From positions 6,882,001 to 6,946,000 of the forward strand of contig CANTUR010000793.1 in the NCBI GenBank assembly GCA_947683625.1: a DNA stretch of 64,000 nt, in the 5' to 3' direction. This document shows positions 54,801 through 64,000 of the stretch, piece after piece. The notes below the pieces were generated by a model that saw nothing but the letters and a program-made list of their open reading frames with translations, was not told where the DNA came from and made no database searches. Within the stretch, counting starts at the first letter, position 1. The number at the start of each line of letters is the position of its first letter. This DNA is from Mallotus nudiflorus (lineage: Eukaryota > Streptophyta > Magnoliopsida > Malpighiales > Euphorbiaceae). The position numbers and the translations under genes are program-made.

Positions 54801-55287
54801 GCACATAAATTTACGCGAGTTCACGTTTTGCGTTCAACCATACGCAAATGTCCATAAATTGTGCATTGAACAAAATCAACAGCATTAATGAGTTTGAAAT
54901 GCTGGAAAATGTCTTCAAGATTGAAAATATGTAGTTGGAACATTGGATTACATGTTTTGAACAATTTGCGCATAAATTTTGTACGAGTTAAGGTTTTGCG
55001 TTCAAACTGGCGCAAAAGTGCAAAAATTATACATTCAACAATCTCATTTAAATTTATGAGTTTAGAAAGCTAAAATATGTGATTAGTGTTGTGAATTTGC
55101 GATTGGAACATTGGATATCTTGTCTAAAAGCATTTGCGCACAAATTTGGACGAGTTCACATTTTGCGTTCAAACAGGTGCAAATGTGCAAAAATTGTGCA
55201 CTGAACAATCTCATTTATATTTATGAGTTTGAAAAGTGATTAGTGTTAGGAATATGCGATTGGAAAATTGGATACCTTGTCTAAAAC
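51831..55287. repeat. HOR copy 13, enlarged (3457 bp)
   Basis: Dimers 1-6 (51831, 52141, 52479, 52795, 53128, 53458), then a jump from dimer 6 to a 2a/3b hybrid (53793, with AAATAAACTAG). Then dimers 4, 5 and 6 again (54128, 54468, 54799) and the hybrid monomer (55133). The same structure occurs from 60702. Confidence 0.85.
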
Positions 55288-56436
55288 CATTCGCGAAGAA
55301 ATTTGCATGAGTTCACGTTTTGCGTTCACACAAGCGCAAAAATTGTGCATTCAATTAAATCAACTGGATTTATGAGTTTCAAAGGCTGGAATACGCCTTT
55401 AGGATTGAAAATATGTAGTTGGAACATTGGATCACATGTTTTAAACAATCTCTGCATAAACTTTGCACAAGTTAACATTTTGCATTCAAACAGGCGCAAA
55501 TGTGCAAAAATTGTGCATTCAACAATCTCATTTATATTTATGAGTTGAAAAAGCTAGAATATGTGATTAGTGTTGTGAATATTTGATCGGAAACATTGGA
55601 TATCTTGTCTTAAAACCATTTGTGCACAAATTTGCACGAGTTCACATTTTGCGTTCAAACATGCGCAAATGTGCAAAAATTGTGCATTCATTTAAATCAA
55701 CTAGATTTATGAGTTTTAAATGCTGGAATACGTCTTCAGGATTGAAAATATGTAGCTGGAACATTGGATTACATATATTATAAACAATTTCTCCTTAAAT
55801 TTTGCGTTCGTTCTTAGAGGCGCAAATGTGCACAAATTGTGCATTCAATAATCTCATTTATATATTTATGAGCTTAGAAAGCTAGAATATATATGATTAG
55901 GGTTGTGAATAAATGATTGGAACATTGGATATCTTGTCTAAAACCATTTGCGCACAAATTTACGCGAGTTCACGTTTTGCGTTCAAGCATACGCAAACGT
56001 ACACAAATTGTGCATTGAACAAAATCAACAGCATTAATGAGTTTGAAATGCTGGAATATGTGTTCAGGATTGAAAATATGTAGTTAGAACATTGGATTAC
56101 ATGTTTTGAACAATTTGCGCATAAATTTTGTACGAGTTAACGTTTTGCGTTCAAACTGGCGCAAAAGTGTAAAAATTATACATTCAACAATCTCATTTAT
56201 ATTTATGAGTTTAGAAAGCTAAAATATGTGATTAGTGTTGTGAATTTGCAATTGGAACATTGGATATCTTGTCTAAAAGCATTTGCGCACAAATTTGGAC
56301 GGATTCACATTTTGCATTCAAACAGGTGCAAATGTGCAAAAATTGTGCACTGAACAATCTCATTTTATATTTATGAGTTTGAAAAGTGATTAGTGTTAGG
56401 AATATACGATTGGAAAATTAGATACCTTGTCTAAAA
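55288..56436. repeat. Short HOR, copy S4 (1149 bp)
   Basis: Same CCATTCGCGAAGAA start and 1a/3b junction as S1-S3, without their single-base losses. It shows the short HOR is real and not a product of poor base calls. Confidence 0.88.
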
Positions 56437-58557
56437 CCATTTACGCACAAATTTGCATGAGTTCACGTTTTGCGTTCACACAAGCGCAAAAATTGTGCAT
56501 TCAATTAAATCAACTGGATTTATGAGTTTCAAAGGCTGGAATACGCCTTTAGGATTGAAAATATGTAGTTGGAATATTGGATTACATGTTTTAAACAATT
56601 TGTGTATAACTTTTGCACGAGTTGACATTTTGCGTTCAAAAAAGCGCAAATATGCAAGATTGTTCATTCAACAATCCCATTTATATTTATGAGATTAAAA
56701 AGCTAGAATATGTGACTAGTGCTATTAATATGCGATTGGAACATTGGATGTCTTGTCTAAAACCATTTGCGCACAAATTTGCACGAGTTCACGTTTTTCG
56801 TTCAAACATGCGCAAATGTGCACAAGTTGTGCATTCAATTAAATCAACTAGATTTACGAGTTTGAAATGCTGGAATATGTTTTTAGATTTGAAAATATGT
56901 AGTTGGAACATTGGATCACATGTTTTAAACAATTTGTGCATAAATTTAGCACGAGTTATCATTTTGCGTCCAAACAGGCGCAAATGTGCACAAATTGTGC
57001 AATCAACAATCTCATTTATATTTATGAGTTTGAAAAGCTAGAATTTTGGATCAGTGTTGTGAATATGTAATTGCAACATTGGATATCTTGTCTAAAACCA
57101 TTGGCGCACAAATTTGCACGAGTTCACGTTTTGTGTGAAAACAAGTGCAAATGTGCATTCAATTAAATCAACTAGATTTGCAAGCTTTAAATGCTGGAAT
57201 ATATCTTTAGGATTGAAAATATGTAGTTGGAACATTGGATCACATGTTTTAAACAATCTGTGCATAAACTTTGCACGAGTTAACATTTTGAGTTCAAACA
57301 GGCGCAAATGTGCATAAAATATTTAAGAGTTTAAAAAGCTAGAATATGTGATTAGTGTTGTGAATATTTGATGGGAACATTGGATATCTCGTCTTAAAAC
57401 CATTTGCGCACAAATTTGCAAGAGTTCACATTTTACGTTAAAACATGCGCAAATGTGCAAAAATTGTGTATTCAATTAAATCAACTACAATTATGAGTTT
57501 TAAAGGCTGGAATATGTCTTTAGGATTGAACATATGTAGTTCGAACATTGGATTGCATGTTTTAAGCAGTTTATGTGTAAATTTTGCACGTGTTAACATT
57601 TTGCGTTCATAGAGGTGCAAATGTGCACAAATTGTGCATTCAACAATCTCATTATATTTATGAGTTCAAAAAGCTAGAATATGTGATTAGTGTTGTCAAT
57701 ATTTGATCGGAAACATTGGATATCTTGTCTTAAAACCATTTGTGCACAAATTTGCACGAGTTCATATTTTGCATTCAAACATGCGCAAATGTGCAAAAAT
57801 TGTGCATTCATTTAAATCAACTAGATTTATGATTTTTAAATTCTGGAATACGTCTTCAGGATTGAAAATATGTAGCTGGAACATTGGATTACATATATTA
57901 TAAACAATTTCTCCTTAAATTTTGCGTTCGTTCTTAGAGGCGCAAATGTGCACAAATTGTGCATTCAATAATCACATTTATATATTTATGAGCATAAAAC
58001 GCTAGAACATATATGATTAGGGTTGTGAATATATGATTGGAACATTCGATATCTTGTCTAAAACCATTTGCGCACAAATTTATGCGAGTTCACGTTTTGC
58101 GTTCAAGCATACGCAAATGTCCACAAATTGTGCATTGAACAAAATCAACAGCATTAATGAGTTTGAAATGCTGGAATATGTCTTCAGGATTGAAAATATG
58201 TAGTTGGAACATTGGATTACATGTTTTGAATAATTTGCGCATAAATTTTGTAAGAGTTAAGGTTTTACGTTCAAACTGGCGCAAAAGTGTAAAAATTATA
58301 CATTCAACAATCTCATTTATCTTTATGAGTTTAGAAAGCTAAAATATGTGATTAGTGTTGTGAATTTGTAATTGGAACATTGGATATCTTGTCTAAAAGC
58401 ATTTTGCGCACAAATTTGGACGGGTTCACGTTTTGCATTCAAACAGGTGCAAATGTGCAAAAATTGTGCACTGAACAATCTCATTTATATTTATGAGTTT
58501 GAAAAGTGATTAGTGTTAGGAATATGCCATTGGAAAATTAGATACCTTGTCTAAAAC
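56437..58557. repeat. HOR copy 14 (2121 bp)
   Basis: Complete order. About 26 bp are missing in dimer 3 near 57314 (GTGCATAAAATATTTAAGAG). Confidence 0.87.
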
Positions 58558-60701
58558 CATTTACGCACATATTTGCATGAGTTCACATTTTGCGTTCACA
58601 CAAGCGCAAAAATAGTGCATTCAATTAAATCAACTGGATTTATGAGTTTCAAAGGCTGGAATACGCCTTTAGGATTGAAAATATGTAGTTGGAATATTGG
58701 ATTACATGTTTTAAATAATTTGTGCATAACTTTTGCACGAGTTGACATTTTGCGTTCAAAAAAGCGCAAATATGCAAGATTGTTCATTCAACAATCCCAT
58801 TTATATTTATGAGATTAAAAAGCTAGAATATGTGACTAGTGCTATTAATATGCGATTGGAACATTGGATGTCTTGTCTAAAACCGTTTGCGCACAAATTT
58901 GCACGAGTTCACGTTTTTCGTTCAAACATGCGCAAATGTGCACAAGTTGTGCATTCAATTAAATCAACTAGATTTACGAGTTTGAAATGCTGGAATATGT
59001 CTTTAGGATTGAAAATATGTAGTTGGAACATTGGATCACATGTTTTAAACAATTTGTGCATAAATTTAGCACGAGTTATCATTTTGCATCCAAACAGGCG
59101 CAAATGTGCACAAATTGTGCAGTCAACAATCTCATTTATATTTATGAGTTTGAAAAGCTAGAATTTTGGATCAGTGTTGTGAATATGTAATTGCAACATT
59201 GGATATCTTATCTAAAACCATTTGCGCACAAATTTGCACGAATTCACGTTTTGTGTGAAAACAAGTGCAAATGTGCATTCAATTAAATCAACTAGATTTG
59301 TGAGCTTTAAATGCTGGAATATATCTTTAGGATTGAAAATATGTAGTTGGAACATTGGATCACATGTTTTAAACAATCTGTGCATAAACTTTGCACGAGT
59401 TAACATTTTGAGTTCAAACAGGCGCAAATGTGCAAAAATTGTGCATTCAACAATCTCATTTATATTTAAGAGTTTAAAAAGCTAGAATATGTGATTAGTG
59501 TTGTGAATATTTGATGGGAACATTGGATATCTCGTCTTAAAACCATTTGCGCCCAAATTTGCATGAGTTCACGTTTTGCGTTAAAACATGCGCAAATGTG
59601 CAAAAATTGTGCATTCAATTAAATCAACTACAATTATGAGTTTTAAAGGCTGGAATATGTCTTTACGATTGAAAATATGTAGTTCGAAACATTGGATTGC
59701 ATGTTTTAAGCAGTTTATGTGTAAATTTTGCACGAGTTAACATTTTGCGTTCATAGAGGTGCAAATGTGCACAAATTGTGCATTCAACAATCTCATTTAT
59801 ATTTATGAGTTCAAAAAGCTAGAATATGTGATTAGTGTTGTCAATATTTGATCGAAAACATTGGATATCTTGTCTTAAAACCATTTGTGCACAAATTTGC
59901 ACGAGTTCACATTTTGCATTCAAACAAGCGCAAATGTGCAAAAATTGTGGATTCATTTAAATCAACTAGATTTATGATTTTTAAATGCTGGAATACGCCT
60001 TCAGGATTGAAAATATGTAGCTGGAACATTGGATTACATATATTATAAACAATTTCTCCTTAATTTTTGCGTTCGTTCTTAGAGGCACAAATGTGCACAA
60101 ATTGTGCATTCAACAATCTCATTTATATATTTATGAGCTTAAAAAGCTAGAATATATATGATTAGGGTTGTGAATATATGATTGGAACATTGGATATCTT
60201 GTCTAAAACCATTTGTGCATAAATTTACGCGAGTCCACGTTTTGCGTTCAAGCATACGCAAATGTCCACAAATTGTGCATTGAACAAAATCAACAGCATT
60301 AATGAGTTTGAAATGCCGGAATATGTCTTCAGGATTGAAAATATGTAGTTGGAACATTGGATTACATGTTTTGAACAATTTGCGCATAAATTTTGTACAA
60401 GTTAAGGTTTTGCATTCAAACTGGCGCAAAAGTGCTAAAATTATACATTCAACAATCTCATTTATATTTATGAGTTTAGAAAGCTAAAATATGTGATTAG
60501 TGTTGTGAATTTGCAATTGGAACATTGGATATCTCGTCTAAAAGCATTTTGCGCACAAATTTGGACGGGTTCACGTTTTGCATTCAAACAGGTGCAAATG
60601 TGCAAAAATTATGCACTGAACAATCTCATTTATATTTCTGAGTTTGAAAAGTGATTAGTGTTAGGAATATGCGATTGGGAAATTAGATACCTTGTCTAAA
60701 A
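58558..60701. repeat. HOR copy 15 (2144 bp)
   Basis: Complete order and very close to copy 14 by eye, including its dimer 1 and 2 variants (AAATATGCAAG, GTGACTAGTGC), so the two probably share a recent amplification. Confidence 0.87.
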
Positions 60702-63700
60702 CCTTTTACGCACAAATTTGCATGAGTTCACGTTTTGCGTTCACACAAGCGTAAAAATTGTGCATTCAATTAAATCAACTGGATTTATGAGTTTCAAAGG
60801 CTGGAATACGCCTTTAGGATTGAAAATATGTAGTTGGAATATTGGATTACATGTTTTAAACAATTTGTGCATAACTTTTGCACGAGTTGACATTTTGCGT
60901 TCAAAAAAGCGCAAATATACAAGATTGTTCATTCAATAATCCCATTTATATTATGAGATTAAAAAGCTAGAATATGTGACTAGTGCTATTAATATGCGAT
61001 TGGAACATTGGATGTCTTGTCTAAAACCATTTGCGCACAAATTTGCACGAGTTCACGTTTTTCGTTCGAACATGCGCAAATGTGCACAAGTTGTGCATTC
61101 AATTAAATCAACTAGATTTACAAGTTTGAAATGTTGGAATATGTCTTTAGGATTGAAAATATGTAGTTGGAACATTGGATCACATGTTTTAAACAATTTG
61201 TGCATAAATTTAGCACGAGTTATCATTTTGAGTCCAAACAGGCGCAAATGTGCACAAATTGTGCAGTCAACAATCTCATTTATATTTATGAGTTTGAAAA
61301 GCTAGAATTTTGGATCAGTGTTGTGAATATGTAATTGCAACATTGGATATCTTGTCTAAAACCATTTGCACACAAATTTGCACGAGTTCACATTTTGTGT
61401 GAAAACAAGTGCAAATGTGCATTCAATTAAATCAACTAGATTTACGAGCTTTAAATGCTGGAATATATCTTTAGGATTGAAAATATGTAGTTAGAACATT
61501 GGATCACATGTTTTAAACAATCTGTGCATAAACTTTGCACGAGTTAACATTTTGAGTTCAAACAGGCGCAAATGTGCAAAAATTGTGCATTCAACAATCT
61601 CATTTATATTTAAGAGTTTAAAAAGCTAGAATATGTGATTAGTGTTGTGAATATTTGATGGGAACATTGGATATCTCGTCTTAAAACCATTTGCGCACAA
61701 ATTTGCAGGAGTTCACGTTTTGCATTAAAACATACGCAAATGTGCAAAAATTGTGCATTCAATTAAATCAACTACAATTATGAGTCTTGAACATTGGAAT
61801 ATGTCTTTAGGATTGAAAATATGTAGTTCGAACATTGGATTGCATGTTTTAAGCAGTTTATGTGTAAATTTTGCATAAGTTAACAGTTTGCGTTCATAGA
61901 GGTGCAAATGTGCACAAATTGTGCATTCAACAATCTCATTTATATTTATGAGTTGAAAAAGCTAGAATATGTGATAGTGTTGTGAATATTTGATCGGAAA
62001 CATTGGATATCTTGTCTTAAAACCATTTGTGCACAAATTTGCACGAGTTCAAATTTTGCGTTCAAACATGCGCAAATGTGCAAAAATTGTGCATTCATTT
62101 AAATCAACTAGATTTATGAGTTTTAAATGCTGGAATACGTCTTCAGGATTGAAAATATGTAGCTGGAACATTGGATTACATATATTATAAACAATTTCTC
62201 CTTAAATTTTGCGTTCGTTTTCAGAGGTGCAAATGTGCACAAATTGTGCATTGAACAATCTCATTTATATATATACGAGCTTAAAAAGCTAGAATATATA
62301 TGATTATGGTTGTGAATATATGATTGGAACATTGGATATCTTGTCTAAAACCATTTGCGCATAAATTTACGCGAGTTCACGTTTTGCGTTCAACCTATAC
62401 ACAAATGTCCACAAATTGTGCATTGAACAAAATCAACAGCATTAATGAGTATGAAATGATGGAATATGTCTTCAGGATTGAAAATATGTAGTTGGAACAT
62501 TGGACTACATGTTTTGAACAATTTGCGCATAAATTTTGTACGAGTTAAGGTTTTGCGTTCAAACTGGCGCAAAAGTGCAAAAATTATACATTCAACAATC
62601 TCATTTATATTTATGAGTTTAGAAAGCTAAAATATATGATTAGTGTCATGAATTTGCGATTGGAACATTGGATATCTTGTCTAAAACCATTTGCGCACAA
62701 ATTTGCACGAGTTCACGTTTTTCATTCAAACATGCGCAAATGTGCACAAGTTGTGCATTCAATTAAATAAACTAGATTTAAGAGTTTAAAATGCTGGAAT
62801 ATGTCCTTAGGATTGAAAATATGTAGTTGCAACATTGGATCAAATGTTTTAAACAATCTGTGCATAAACTTTGCACAAGTTAACATTTTGCGTTCAAACA
62901 GGCGCAAGTGTGCAAAAATTGTGCATTCAACAATCTCATTTATATTTAAGAGTTTAAAAAGCTAGAATATGTGATTAGTGTTGTGAATATTTGATGGGAA
63001 CATTGGATATCTCATCTTAAAACCATTTGCGCACAAATTTGGACGAGTTCACGTTTTGCGTTCAAACATGTGCAAATGTGCAAAAATTGTGGATTCAATT
63101 AAATCAACTACAATTATGAGTTTTAAAGGCTGGAATAGGTCTTTAGGATTTAAAATATGTAGTTCAAACATTGGATTGCATGTTTTAAGCAGTTTATGTG
63201 TAAATTTTGCACGAGTTAACATTTTGCGTTCATAGAGGTGCAAATGTGCACAAATTGTGCATTCAACAATCTCATTTATATTTATGTGTTCAAAAAGCTA
63301 GAATATGTGATTAGTGTTGTGAATATTTGATCGGAAACATTGGATATCTTGTCTTAGAACCATTTGTGCACAAATTTGCACAAGTTGACATTTTGCGTTC
63401 AAACATGCACAAATGTGCAAAAATTGTGCATTCATTTAAATCAACTAGATTTATGAGTTTTAAATGCTGGAATACATCTTCAGGATTGAAAATATGTAGC
63501 TGGAACATTGGATTACATATATTATAAACAATTTTTCCTTAAATTTTACGTTCGTTCTTAGAGGTGAAAATGTGCACAAATTGTGCATTCAATAATCTCA
63601 TTTATAAATTTTATGAGCTTAAAAAGCTAGAATATATATGATTAGGGTTGTGAATATATGATTGGAACATTGGATATCTTGTCTAAAACCATTTGCACAT

Positions 63701-64000
63701 AAATTTACGCGAGTTCACGTTTTGCGTTCAAGCATACGCAAATGTCCATAAATTGTGCATTGAACAAAATCAACAGCATTAATGAGTTTGAAATGTTGGA
63801 ATATGTCTTCAAGATTGAAAATATGTAGTTGGAACATTGGATTACATGTTTTGAACAATTTGCACATAAATTTTGTACGAGTTAAGGTTTTGCGTTCAAA
63901 CTGGCGCAAAAGTGCAAAAATTATACATTCAACAATCTCATTTATATTTATGAGTTTAGAAAGCTAAAATATGTGATTAGTGTTGTGAATTTGCGATTGG
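60702..64000. repeat. Super-unit, second copy (truncated by window end)
   Basis: Repeats 51831 onward: dimers 1-6, the jump from dimer 6 to the 2a/3b hybrid at 62688, then dimers 4, 5 and 6. The window ends before the expected hybrid monomer and short HOR. Confidence 0.83.

Larger units (their letters stand above)
51831..60701. repeat. Super-unit of about 8.9 kb, first copy
   Basis: Composed of an enlarged HOR (51831-55287), one short HOR (55288-56436) and two full HORs (56437-58557, 58558-60701). Private variants of its first part reappear from 60702 at a constant offset of about 8,895: GAGTATGAAATGATGG, GTGTCATGAATTTGCG, AAATAAACTAG and CATTTATAAATTTTATGAG. Confidence 0.83.
39102..64000. 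repeat. Satellite array, segment 3 (regular, then rearranged)
   Basis: 24.9 kb with no gene or mobile element. It is regular up to about 44.5 kb, then has hybrid dimers, a short derivative HOR, an 89-bp duplication and a super-unit of about 8.9 kb. The 97-bp remnant at 31974 and this segment belong to one uninterrupted ancestral array. Many 60-140 codon frames on both strands are repeat copies without any protein family signature. Confidence 0.96.

Noticed and set aside
1..64000. CRISPR-like regular repeats
   Set aside because: Whole monomers repeat without unique spacers, and the sequence is plant nuclear DNA.

Overview
The window is plant nuclear heterochromatin, most likely centromeric or pericentromeric. 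It holds AT-rich tandem satellite DNA (about 42.6 kb of the 64 kb) interrupted by three broken Ty3/gypsy-type LTR retrotransposons. No host gene, tRNA, rRNA or CRISPR array was seen. The plant assignment rests on the Ty3/gypsy polyproteins, the initiator-Met-tRNA primer sites (TGGTATCAGAGC type) and the satellite organisation. I could not identify the species.

Satellite layout: 1-4173, 11582-25061, 31974-32070 and 39102-64000. The basic monomer is about 165-170 bp. Two diverged monomer types (a and b) alternate as a dimer of about 335 bp. Six different dimers plus one odd 157-bp hybrid monomer form a 13-monomer higher-order repeat (HOR) of about 2.15 kb. HOR copies start at 5, 2179, 11751, 13734, 15879, 18028, 20194, 22340, 24486, 40594, 42739, 46631, 51831, 56437, 58558 and 60702. 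From about 44.5 kb rightwards the array is rearranged: hybrid dimers, an 89-bp tandem duplication, a short derivative HOR of about 1.13 kb (three tandem copies at 48423-51830, one at 55288-56436), and a super-unit of about 8.9 kb that begins to repeat at 60702. About 45.5-52.6 kb is also full of one-base losses in homopolymers, which look like uncorrected sequencing errors.

Mobile elements: element A (4174-11581, minus strand, duplicated target TCTTG), element B (25062-31973, plus, AATCT) and element C (32071-39101, plus, ATTTG). Each has two LTRs, a primer-binding site, a polypurine tract, and one gag-protease-reverse transcriptase-RNase H-integrase frame. In all three the pol frame reads through the polypurine tract into the 3' LTR, a layout known in centromeric (CRM-type) retrotransposons. 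All three are inactivated: A by stops and frameshifts, B by stops and one frameshift, C by eight in-frame stops without a frameshift. By-eye LTR divergence is about 3-4 %, so they inserted after the HOR array had formed. B and C lie only 97 bp apart in one satellite dimer.

Interpretation: nucleosome-sized monomers, multi-level HORs, recurrent short dyads and CRM-like insertions together make this a good centromere candidate. That is inference; CENH3 mapping would decide it.
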